The translations under genes were made by a program, and so were the position numbers. This document shows, piece after piece, positions 44,578 through 52,586 of a stretch of DNA of 64,000 bases. Source of the DNA: Kiritimatiellia bacterium (GTDB lineage Bacteria; Verrucomicrobiota; Kiritimatiellia; CAIQIC01; JAGNIJ01). Below the pieces are notes generated by a model that saw only the letters and a program-made list of their open reading frames with translations, did no database searches and was not told where the DNA came from. Location: NCBI GenBank assembly GCA_018001225.1, contig JAGNIJ010000013.1:1-64000 (forward strand), written 5' to 3'. Each line of letters begins with the position of its first letter. Position 1 is the stretch's first letter.

Positions 44578-45766
44578 CAAGCGGTCTGCGGCGCTGACCA
44601 AACGCGCCCTGGCGATCACGGCCATGCTCGCGGTGTGTCTTGGCCCCGCGGCCGGGCGCGCCCAGGGAACTCCCGCCGTGAGCAACGTCATCGTGCTCTC
44701 GACCGAGCCGGACAACGGCGCCGTGCCGTACAACACCGGCGCGGCCACGATCCGGATTGTCGGCAGCGGGTTCTCCACGGTGACCGGCACCAACGGCGTG
44801 ACGCTGGACGACCTGAATGGCCACGACGACCCCGTGCGGACGGCGGCGACGAACTACACTGTGGACAGCGACGCGCAGATCACGGCCACCTTCCCTCCCG
44901 GCATTCGAACGCGCGGCACGGCGGGCTGGAACGTGATCGTCACCAACAGCGCCGGCGCCAATACCAATAGCCTGGAAAAATTCGTGCCGCGCGCGGGCCT
45001 GCTGATCAGCGAAATCTTCATCGGCATGACGAACGCCGCGGACCACGAGTTCGTGGAGGTCTACAATCCAACGGCAAGCCGGTTGAACGCCTCCACGCTG
45101 GGATTGCGCTTCTATGTTCTCTATGACGACGGAAATGGCGGCGCCAAGGGCCTGACCAAGGTGACCGATGGCAACATTCCCGCCCACGGATTCCTGCTCC
45201 TGGTCTCATCGAATGCGGCGAGCGAGAGTTGGGCCACGAATCGTGACTACCTGTGGAGCGCGGGATCGCCCACGCTGGGGAAAAACAGCGGCGTGTACAT
45301 CAGCTTGAGTTCGGTGCCGGATGTGAAAGTCATCGACAAGGTCGGGTGGGGTTCCGAAGCCCAGTATGGATATGAAGGCGTAAGGCTCCCCGGCATGACC
45401 AACGGTTTCAGCGCCGAACGCAGGCCAGCCGCCGGCTGGGGCCATGCCACGGATACCGATACCAACAAGAACGACTTCCTGTCCCAAAGCACCAACATCA
45501 CGCCGCGCGGCAGCGCCGACGCGCTGGAACCGCCGGCGCCCGCCTCGATCGTCATCGCCGATAACCCGGCGTTTTCCGGCGGGCCCTTCCTCGTGGAAGG
45601 AACCGCGTCCACCAACCTCCCCTTGAGCGTCCGGTGCAGCCCGGACCTGGCGACCGCCTTCACCATCATCGGCACGGCCACCGCCGACGTAAGCGGCGTG
45701 TTCAGCTACAGCGACACGAATGCCGACGCCGTTGCAAAACGTTACTATCGCGTCACGTACCCGTAG
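44507..45766 (+). CDS. Secreted lamin-tail-domain protein
   Basis: Exported protein of up to 419 residues. Domains: a signal-peptide-like core (ALAITAMLAVCLGPAAGRA), an IPT/TIG-like beta domain (about 55-155; TGAATIRIVGSGFS, WNVIVTNSAGA), then a lamin-tail domain (about 162-320; LLISEIFIGMTNAADHEFVEVYNPT). The start is a problem: the only in-frame ATG before the signal core (44507) gives a 30-residue basic leader and overlaps the immunity gene by 71 bp. A non-standard start or a frameshift near 44575 is possible. It precedes the GH53 gene by 19 bp. Ligand unknown. Confidence 0.7.
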   Translation: MHARRFSRKGTRRPGKPDAGRVHDKRSAALTKRALAITAMLAVCLGPAAGRAQGTPAVSNVIVLSTEPDNGAVPYNTGAATIRIVGSGFSTVTGTNGVTLDDLNGHDDPVRTAATNYTVDSDAQITATFPPGIRTRGTAGWNVIVTNSAGANTNSLEKFVPRAGLLISEIFIGMTNAADHEFVEVYNPTASRLNASTLGLRFYVLYDDGNGGAKGLTKVTDGNIPAHGFLLLVSSNAASESWATNRDYLWSAGSPTLGKNSGVYISLSSVPDVKVIDKVGWGSEAQYGYEGVRLPGMTNGFSAERRPAAGWGHATDTDTNKNDFLSQSTNITPRGSADALEPPAPASIVIADNPAFSGGPFLVEGTASTNLPLSVRCSPDLATAFTIIGTATADVSGVFSYSDTNADAVAKRYYRVTYP

Positions 45767-45785
45767 CGCGGCGATATCAACGGCG

Positions 45786-47333
45786 ATGAAACCGAGGGCG
45801 ACTGTCCGGCATGCGATTCTCCTCCTGCTCGCGCTCGAAACCGCCGCACCCGCGAAGCCGCCCCTTCAGATCGGCGTCGACGCCAACTACGCCCTCGACA
45901 TGGAGCGCGGCGGCGCGGCGTGGTCGTGGGACGGCGCGAAGACCGACCTGTTCCGCGGCATCGCCGCGCGGGGCGCGAGCGGGTTCCGGGTGCGGCTGTG
46001 GATGAAGGACGACGGGCCGCACGGCAAGATCTATGCCACGGAAGTCGTGCGGCGCGCGCTGGACGCCGGGCTGGACCCCTACCTCGTGATCTTCTTGAGC
46101 GAGGACTGGTCCGACATGATGAAGCAGCCGCTGCCGTCGGCCTGGAAGGACCTGTCGTTCGACGAGCGCGCCGGGGCCGTCCAAGCCTACTCCCGCGGCA
46201 TCGTCGCGCACTTCCGGGCGCAGGGCCTGCAAAGCCACCTGTACGAAATCGGCAACGAGATCGACTACGGTATCTGCGGCGAATACCCGGGCCAGGGCAC
46301 GAAGAAGACCCCGGCCGCGTTGAGCCGCTCGCTCTGGCCGCGGTCGGCCCGGCTCATCCTCGCCGCCGAGGCCGGCGTCCGGGAGGCGGATCCCGACGCG
46401 CGGTTCATGCTCCACATCGCGCACTGGTGGGACGCGGAGTTCTGCGTCGCCTTCTTCCGGTTCATGCTCGACCAGGGCGTTCAAATCGATTTCGCGGGCC
46501 TGTCGTATTTCCCGTCCGCCAACATCGGCGGCTCGCTGGAAATGAGCGAGTTCGGCGAGACGGTCGCGCGGCTCTCGGAGGCCGTCGGGCGCCCGGTGAT
46601 CGTCGCCGAAACGGCCTACCCGAGCACCCGCGATTTCAAGGGGCAGTTCTCCCGCTGGAAGTACGAGACCCCGGGCTACCCCTTGAGTCCCGAGGGCCAG
46701 CGCCGCTGGCTCGCGGACTTCCTCGCCTTCTGTAACCGCCACCCGGCGATTCGCGCGGTCTACTACTGGAGCCCCGAGTGGTGCGGCGAGGGCATGTGGA
46801 AAGCCTTCGCCCTGTTCGACCCGGCCGGCGAAGCGAAGCCCGCCTGGACCTCCTTCCCGCGGGCCGCGTGGGAAGAGCGGAGCCTGAACGAGCCGGTCTA
46901 CCTCGAGGCCTGTTCCAACGAGCTGTTCGTCGTGCCCGTCCGCGAGGCGAAAGAGGCGATGGTTCCGCTGGTCCGGCGGCTGCGCGGGCAGACGGGCGGC
47001 GTGTCCGTAGAGCATATCGCGTTGCTGACCAATACGGTCTTGAACGTCGGGGCGTACCGCGTGGACCTCAAGGCGTCGCTCCAGAACAACATGCACCTGT
47101 CGCGCCGCACGGAAAGCGCGGGCCTGCCGCTCGATCCGGGCGCGCTGGAGACGCTGGCCGGCGGCCTGGACCCAAAGACGCAGAAGGTGATCGTTTTCCT
47201 GCGCGGCCACTCGACCCCCGGCGCGGAAGCAGTGATCGCGTTCCTCGAGGCGCGCGGATTCGAGGTCTGCCGCCATCCGAAGGAGGACGGGGCCCCTCTG
47301 AAGTTCGGGATGGGCGGGAAATTCGATCCGTAG
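45786..47333 (+). CDS. GH53 endo-beta-1,4-galactanase
   Basis: Secreted arabinogalactan endo-1,4-beta-galactosidase family enzyme, 515 residues. Signal peptide at 1-23 (AILLLLALETAAPA). The GH53 barrel has IGVDANYA, YEIGNEIDYG (acid/base E158) and VIVAETAYP (nucleophile E275). The last about 130 residues (from about 385) form an extra domain of unknown kind that may bind substrate. It lies 19 bp after the lamin-tail gene and may share its transcript. It suggests use of pectic galactan side chains, outside the alpha-glucan theme of the other hydrolases. Confidence 0.88.
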   Translation: MKPRATVRHAILLLLALETAAPAKPPLQIGVDANYALDMERGGAAWSWDGAKTDLFRGIAARGASGFRVRLWMKDDGPHGKIYATEVVRRALDAGLDPYLVIFLSEDWSDMMKQPLPSAWKDLSFDERAGAVQAYSRGIVAHFRAQGLQSHLYEIGNEIDYGICGEYPGQGTKKTPAALSRSLWPRSARLILAAEAGVREADPDARFMLHIAHWWDAEFCVAFFRFMLDQGVQIDFAGLSYFPSANIGGSLEMSEFGETVARLSEAVGRPVIVAETAYPSTRDFKGQFSRWKYETPGYPLSPEGQRRWLADFLAFCNRHPAIRAVYYWSPEWCGEGMWKAFALFDPAGEAKPAWTSFPRAAWEERSLNEPVYLEACSNELFVVPVREAKEAMVPLVRRLRGQTGGVSVEHIALLTNTVLNVGAYRVDLKASLQNNMHLSRRTESAGLPLDPGALETLAGGLDPKTQKVIVFLRGHSTPGAEAVIAFLEARGFEVCRHPKEDGAPLKFGMGGKFDP

Positions 47334-47339
47334 CGCGCC

Positions 47340-47666
47340 CTACCTGCCCGCCTCGCCCGTCTCTTCCGCGATCCATTTCAGGAACGGCGCGTGCCCTTTC
47401 GCGAGGGGCCAGGCGACGATGCAGGGCACTTCGTAACGGTGAAGTTTTCTAATCGCCGCGATCGCCGCGGCGACGCGGCGATCCGAGGTCTTGGCCACCG
47501 CGGCCGCCTCGCGTCCGTCCTCCACGCGCCCCTTCCACCGGTAGATCGAGCGGATGCCCCCGAGGATGTTCACGCACGCCGCCAGCCGCCCGCGCACCAG
47601 CGCGCGCCCGATCTTCGCCGCCTCCGCCGCCGAGCCCGCCGTGTAATAAAGCATCCACGTTTTCAT
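47340..47666 (-). CDS. cutA: Divalent-cation tolerance protein CutA
   Basis: Trimeric PII-like protein of 108 residues. Core motifs RLAACVNILGGIRSIYRWKGRVED and LHRYEVPCIVAWPL are diagnostic. The physiological role is unsettled (metal tolerance in E. coli is indirect). Convergent with the GH53 gene, 6 bp apart. Confidence 0.95.
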   Translation of the reverse strand: MKTWMLYYTAGSAAEAAKIGRALVRGRLAACVNILGGIRSIYRWKGRVEDGREAAAVAKTSDRRVAAAIAAIRKLHRYEVPCIVAWPLAKGHAPFLKWIAEETGEAGR

Positions 47667-47815
47667 TAAACTCCCCCTGTCTTATCCACCCTTCCTCGTT
47701 ATCATTTTTTAGAATAGGCGGCAATATCCGGCCCGCCTACGCCCAAATTAAAAGTCTTATCTTATTATTGGAAAATGTATTATATATCGCAATTCCATTG
47801 ACATAGCGCGCTGGT

Positions 47816-48430
47816 ATGAAATCTGCATATTCACTTATGGATTTTATGCTCGCTCGAATCATAGCGGCATTCGTTCTGACAGCCGGCCTGCTGGGGTCCG
47901 GGTGCGCGAGCATGCCGGAACGCTACAAGCCCGCCACGCAGGGCCGGTTGGATAACGCCGAGAACGATCCCGCGATCCGGGTCGCGCTGAAGACGGATAC
48001 GCCGGTGATCGCCATCGGCGAGCCGCTGTACCTGGACCTGGCCATCCGCAACGTGGGCCGCGAACGCGTGTGGCTGCCCCGCGAGCCGACGGTGCTGGTG
48101 AGCTGGATTTACCCGAACGGCGTGCACGACAATTTCCTGAAAGAGATCCGTGACGAGGAGCATTTCGAGCGCGGCGAACTGGTCTGCCTGGAACCGGGCC
48201 AGCAGATCGCCCAGCGCGTCGAGATCCGCACCTATTACTTCGACCGCCCGGGGATCACCGAGTTCCGCGCCCGGCTATACGGGATCCGCAACACGAACCC
48301 GAAGACCGAGGCGACCTGGACCGGCCGGCTGGAGTCGAACTCGTTCGGCGTGATGGTCGAACGCGCGAAAAAAAAGATGTCCGAGTACCGCGTCGTGACG
48401 GGCGCGGACCCTAGCGGACAGGGGGCGTGA
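47816..48430 (+). CDS. Lipoprotein of unknown function
   Basis: Predicted lipoprotein of 204 residues: hydrophobic signal ending in LLGSGC (Cys near residue 31), then a beta-sandwich-like domain (IAIGEPLYLDLAIRNVGRERVWL, ITEFRARLYGIRNT) similar in style to extracellular Ig-like folds, and a short charged tail. ATGs at residues 8 and 11 are alternative starts. The upstream sequence (about 47690-47815) is AT-rich with TTGACA at 47798, but no clean -10. Confidence 0.7.
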   Translation: MKSAYSLMDFMLARIIAAFVLTAGLLGSGCASMPERYKPATQGRLDNAENDPAIRVALKTDTPVIAIGEPLYLDLAIRNVGRERVWLPREPTVLVSWIYPNGVHDNFLKEIRDEEHFERGELVCLEPGQQIAQRVEIRTYYFDRPGITEFRARLYGIRNTNPKTEATWTGRLESNSFGVMVERAKKKMSEYRVVTGADPSGQGA

Positions 48431-48431
48431 C

Positions 48432-48452
48432 GGGCGCCGGCGAGCGGCGCCC
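48432..48452. terminator. Bidirectional hairpin
   Basis: GGGCGCCG, GCGAG, CGGCGCCC between the convergent lipoprotein and GH13 genes. Confidence 0.6.
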
Positions 48453-50186
48453 CTACTCGTGGATTTTCAGCACGGCCCAGCCTCGCGGCGGCAGGGCGAG
48501 GCGTCCGCGCCGAACCGTCTTCCCGGCCCACAGGTCATGCGCGGACCGCTCCAGCCGGACGTCGGCGGGCGCGTCGCCGGCGTTGAGCCACACGCGAATT
48601 ACGCTCTTCCGGTCAAAACGCTCGAAGGCCAGCAGCCGCTCGTTGCCGGTTTCCAGCCAGCGCAACCGGCCGCGGCGCAGGACCGCGTGCTCCTTGCGCA
48701 GGGCGATGGCCCTGCGCGTGAAGGCGAACAGGTCCAGGTCGGGCTTCCTCGGGCTGGACGGGCCGCGGCCGGTCAGCGTGCGCGTTTCCGGCTCGTGCTC
48801 GATGTCGTCCCATAGCATGGGCTGCCGGTTGTCGGGGTCGTTGGCGCCCCACATCCCGACCTCGGTCCCGTAGTAGAGCATCGGCGCGCCGAGACAGGTC
48901 ATCTGGAACACGATCATCTGCCGGAGGGCATCCATCGCCTTCGGCCCGGGCCGCGTGGTCTTGAGCCCGGGGTTCTCGCGGGCCTTGGGATAGTTGAAGT
49001 AGCTGTCCCAGTCGCGGAACGGCGGGCAGGCGTTCTCCAGGAACGTCAGGACGCGGCCGGTGTCGTGCGAGTCCAGCAGGTTCTGGAGCGCGTAGTTCAC
49101 CGCCCGCGGGTACCGGCGCCACAACTCGTCGAGCCGGGCCTTCAGCTCGGAGGCCGGCAGGGCGGCCGGCGACGGGGAGAAAAACCCGAGCGTCGGGTAG
49201 AGCCACATGTAGTTCATCACCGCGTCGAACTCGTCGCCTTGCAGGAACTCGTCCGCGTGGCCTACGACCTCGCCCGTGGTGTAGGCTTGGGCGTTGATCT
49301 TCTTCACGTGCCGCGCCCAGCTTTTCCAGAAGCCGTGCGGCACGCAGAAGGCGACATCCAGCCGCCAGCCGTCCACGCCGTCGGCGGGATCGCCGTCGCC
49401 GTCCGGGTCCATCCAGCGGCGCGTGATGGCGAAGATGTAATCGCGCACGGGCTTGGCGAGCGTGGTCTTCGTCCGCGCCAGCTCGGGCAGCCCGGCGTGG
49501 TTGAACCAGCCCTGGTAGTCGAACGTCCCGTCCGCGCGCCATTCCTTGATGCGGAACCATTCCTGGAACCGGGAGTTCCGCTTGTTCATCACCAGGTCGC
49601 GGAACCCGAAGAAGTGCGTGCCGACGTGGTTGAACACGCCGTCGAGGATGATCCGCATGCCGCGCCGGTGCACGTCCGCGACGAGATCCACGAGGTACCG
49701 GTCCGCCGCGGTCCAGATCCACGTCTTCGGGTCCTCGGTTTCGTTCGCGGCGGCGATCTTCGCCAGGTCACCCGCGCGCTCGGGCCCGAAGGTCGGGTCG
49801 ACGTGATGGAGGCAGGCGGCGTCGTACTTGTGCAGCGAGGGCGCCATGAAGACCGGGTTGAGGTAGATCGCGTTGACGCCGAGGTCCTGGAGGTAATCCA
49901 GTTTCTCGCGCAGCCCGACGAGGTCGCCGCCGAACCGGCGATGGAACACGGAGCGGTAGAACTCACCGCGCGCCTTCTCCCAGTCCGCCTGCGCGTACCA
50001 GTCCATGCCCCACGGCGAGACCTGCCAGCCGGGGACCGGCCGCGAGTCCATGTCCTCGGGCCGGGGGTCGCTGGCCGGGCAGCCGTTGCGGAAGCGCTCG
50101 GGGAAGACCTGGTACCAGATCGCGTCCGCGGCCCAGTCGGGCACCCGGACTTTCGGTTTCGCTGCACGCAAGCTTCGTTTCATCAA
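48453..50186 (-). CDS. Cytoplasmic GH13 neopullulanase/cyclomaltodextrinase-like enzyme
   Basis: Glycoside hydrolase of 577 residues without a signal peptide. GH13 regions: IYLNPVF, LDGVFNHVG, GWRLDVAF (nucleophile D277), TTGEVVGHADE (acid/base E306) and LLDSHDTGR (H374/D375); C domain at about 480-577. FPERFRNG and the domain plan fit the neopullulanase/cyclomaltodextrinase/maltogenic group, which hydrolyses cyclodextrins, pullulan or maltodextrins. The insert DPDGDGDPADG just before the nucleophile strand looks like a calcium loop. The usual N-terminal CBM34 domain is missing. MM start at 50186; 50183 is equivalent. Confidence 0.88.
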   Translation of the reverse strand: MMKRSLRAAKPKVRVPDWAADAIWYQVFPERFRNGCPASDPRPEDMDSRPVPGWQVSPWGMDWYAQADWEKARGEFYRSVFHRRFGGDLVGLREKLDYLQDLGVNAIYLNPVFMAPSLHKYDAACLHHVDPTFGPERAGDLAKIAAANETEDPKTWIWTAADRYLVDLVADVHRRGMRIILDGVFNHVGTHFFGFRDLVMNKRNSRFQEWFRIKEWRADGTFDYQGWFNHAGLPELARTKTTLAKPVRDYIFAITRRWMDPDGDGDPADGVDGWRLDVAFCVPHGFWKSWARHVKKINAQAYTTGEVVGHADEFLQGDEFDAVMNYMWLYPTLGFFSPSPAALPASELKARLDELWRRYPRAVNYALQNLLDSHDTGRVLTFLENACPPFRDWDSYFNYPKARENPGLKTTRPGPKAMDALRQMIVFQMTCLGAPMLYYGTEVGMWGANDPDNRQPMLWDDIEHEPETRTLTGRGPSSPRKPDLDLFAFTRRAIALRKEHAVLRRGRLRWLETGNERLLAFERFDRKSVIRVWLNAGDAPADVRLERSAHDLWAGKTVRRGRLALPPRGWAVLKIHE

Positions 50187-50322
50187 GGGTTCTCCGGGAA
50201 ATGGCGCGGCATTATACGCGACCTTGACCGGCCGTCAACGGCTCTGCCCTTGTATCTTGCCTCCACAATCGCGCGGCACTAAACTTATTCGACAGGGACT
50301 GTTCAACAATGAGGAGGTTGGC

Positions 50323-50964
50323 ATGAAGCAGAGGATTCCGTGGGCGGGATGTATCCTGGTCGCGTCGCTCGGCCTGGGGGCCGGTGCGGCCGTGGTGCCT
50401 TACGTGAAAGCTCTGTCGCCCACGGGCGGAGGGACGACGTTCGGCGTGCTGACGGTTCCGGCCGGAAAGGTCGTGGTCTTCGATCATATGCAATTCACCT
50501 CGCGGACCGTCCGGATTCACATGAACTACAACAACGGAACGTCCGGGTCCGGCATCGACGCCATCCTGGGTTCCGTCATTCTCACGTTCACCAATCCCTC
50601 GCCGGGCACCGTGATCGCCACGCCGGCGCCGATTCGATTGTTCGCCGGGTGGTCGATTTCCAACCTGTCCACGACGGCCGCCACCTTCATCGGCCTCGCC
50701 ATGGATGACGACGACCTCTACGCGGGCGTCGGCAACGAGATCGACAGCCTGAACATGGCCGGCGGAACGCTGCTCGGCGGCATCCAGCTCGACTCCCCGC
50801 GGCCGGTGGTCGCCACGGTGGAGCAGTCCGAGGACATGAAGACCTGGACCAAGGACCCCGGCGCGAGCGTTCAGAAAGGCGATTCGGCCGCGCAGATGGA
50901 ATTCACCACGACGCCCGACGACGCGGGGGCGGCATTCCGGGTCAAGGCCCGGGCCCGGCCGTGA
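50323..50964 (+). CDS. Secreted protein of unknown function
   Basis: Exported protein of 213 residues with signal peptide MKQRIPWAGCILVASLGLGAG. Beta-rich body with a jelly-roll or cupin-like feel (LTVPAGKVVVFDHMQF), then an outer segment similar to the short C-terminal Trp-containing pieces in other secreted proteins here (VEQSEDMKTWTKD). GAGGAGG precedes the ATG. Start chosen for the signal peptide; the ORF is open upstream in unrelated sequence. No family recognised. Confidence 0.7.
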   Translation: MKQRIPWAGCILVASLGLGAGAAVVPYVKALSPTGGGTTFGVLTVPAGKVVVFDHMQFTSRTVRIHMNYNNGTSGSGIDAILGSVILTFTNPSPGTVIATPAPIRLFAGWSISNLSTTAATFIGLAMDDDDLYAGVGNEIDSLNMAGGTLLGGIQLDSPRPVVATVEQSEDMKTWTKDPGASVQKGDSAAQMEFTTTPDDAGAAFRVKARARP

Positions 50965-51050
50965 CCCTTTCCGCGCCGGGCTAAAAAAGCTTTTATCGCC
51001 CGAAGCCGGTATGGGACACTGTGCGCCGGGTCCCAACCACGGAGGACGAT

Positions 51051-52586
51051 ATGAGCGACGATTCCTTTTCGGTTCCGGTCAAGAGCCGCCCGGCCGGGCG
51101 CGGTTCAGCCCTTCCGGTCATTGCGGGCGGCGGCTTCCTGCTTGTCGTGGCCCTGCTGCTCGCGCTGCCGGTCTGGATCTGGTTCTTCTGGCGGATCGAG
51201 CCGGCGGCGGGCGAGATCGCCATCCTGATCCACAAGACCGGCCAGGACCTGCCCTCGGGCCAGATCCTCGCGCTGGAGCCGGACCAGAAGGGCATCCAGC
51301 TCGAGGTCCTGCCGGAGGGGCGCTACTTCCGCAACCCGTACTCGTGGGGCTGGAAGATCGCGGCGATGACCGACATCCCGGCGGGCAAGCTCGGCGTCCT
51401 GACCCGCCTGTACGGGGCCGACCTGCCGCCCGGCGAGATCGTCGCCGGCGAGGGCACGAAGGGCATCCTGGCCGACGTCCTGCGCCCCGGGAAGTACCGC
51501 ATCAACCCGTACGCGTACGACGTGGAGCACTACGACGCCATCTCCATCCGCCCCGGCTCGGTCGGCGTCGTGACCTCGCTCGCCGGACGCGACGTGCTGA
51601 ACAGCGAACTGAAGCCCGAGGAACGCAACACCTTCCTCGTCGGCGCGGGCCTCAAGGGCGTGGTCCAGGAAGTGCTCGAGCCCGGCACGTATTACCTCAA
51701 CCCCTACCTCTTCGCCGTCTCGGAGGTGAACCTCCAGAGCCAGCGGTTCGAGATGAGCGGGGACGACGCGATCACCTTCCTGACCGTGGACGGCTTCACG
51801 GTGACCGTCGAGGGGACGCTGGAATACGCCGTGATCCGGGAGAAGGCCGCGCTGATCACGCACCGCGTCGGCGACATGGACGACATCCTGAAGAAGGTCA
51901 TCCTGCCGCGCGCCCGCGGGTTCAGCCGCATCGAGGGCAGCAAGCACCCGGCCATCAACTTCATCGTCGGCGAGACGCGCCAGCAGTTCCAGGACAACCT
52001 CGAGGCCCACCTGCGCGACAAGTGCGCGGACTGGGGCGTGGCGATCAAGTCGGTGCTGATCCGCAACATCAAGCCGCCGGACGAGATCGCCAGCGTCATC
52101 CGCGAGCGTGAGGTCGCCGTCCAGAACGCCCTCAAGTTCGACCAGCAGATCGAGCAGGCCAAGTCCAAGGCGGAGCTGGGCCGGCAGGAGATGCTCGCCG
52201 AGCAGAACAAGCTGAAGGTCGAGGCCGACACGGTCCGCATCCGCGCGGTCATCCGCGCGCAGCAGGACATGGCCGTGCGCCTGACCGCCGCGCGCAAGGA
52301 CCTCGAGGTCGCCCAGGTCGAGAACGAGGCGGCGGACTTCCAGGTCCAGACGCGGCTCGCGGGGGCCGAGGCGGATCGGGACGTGATCCGGCTCAACAAC
52401 GAGGCCCAGGCCGGCGTGCTCAAGGGGCAGGTCAAGGCCTTCCGGACGGGCATGAACTTCGCCCGCTACACGCTCTACCGCAAGCTCGCGCCGCGCATCG
52501 CGACGATCCTGACCGGGGACCAGAAGGACGGGCTGGGCGCCGTCTTCCTTCCCTTCCTTCCCGACGGGAAGGAGGGGGCCCAATGA
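51051..52586 (+). CDS. SPFH/band-7 protein with three vault-like repeats (first of pair)
   Basis: Membrane-anchored protein of 511 residues. One transmembrane helix (about 22-47), three repeats of about 55 residues (50-103, 109-163, 167-226) with the pattern G..GVLT...G..LP.G.I....GTKGI...VL.PGKY..NPY, an SPFH/band-7 domain (about 235-345; DGFTVTVEGTLEYAVI, RDKCADWGVAIKSVLIRNI) and a long coiled coil (about 350-450). Repeats, SPFH domain and coiled coil in this order resemble eukaryotic major vault protein more than ordinary flotillins. GGAGGACG precedes the ATG. Overlaps the second SPFH gene by 4 bp. Likely forms oligomeric membrane scaffolds; cargo unknown. Confidence 0.85.
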   Translation: MSDDSFSVPVKSRPAGRGSALPVIAGGGFLLVVALLLALPVWIWFFWRIEPAAGEIAILIHKTGQDLPSGQILALEPDQKGIQLEVLPEGRYFRNPYSWGWKIAAMTDIPAGKLGVLTRLYGADLPPGEIVAGEGTKGILADVLRPGKYRINPYAYDVEHYDAISIRPGSVGVVTSLAGRDVLNSELKPEERNTFLVGAGLKGVVQEVLEPGTYYLNPYLFAVSEVNLQSQRFEMSGDDAITFLTVDGFTVTVEGTLEYAVIREKAALITHRVGDMDDILKKVILPRARGFSRIEGSKHPAINFIVGETRQQFQDNLEAHLRDKCADWGVAIKSVLIRNIKPPDEIASVIREREVAVQNALKFDQQIEQAKSKAELGRQEMLAEQNKLKVEADTVRIRAVIRAQQDMAVRLTAARKDLEVAQVENEAADFQVQTRLAGAEADRDVIRLNNEAQAGVLKGQVKAFRTGMNFARYTLYRKLAPRIATILTGDQKDGLGAVFLPFLPDGKEGAQ

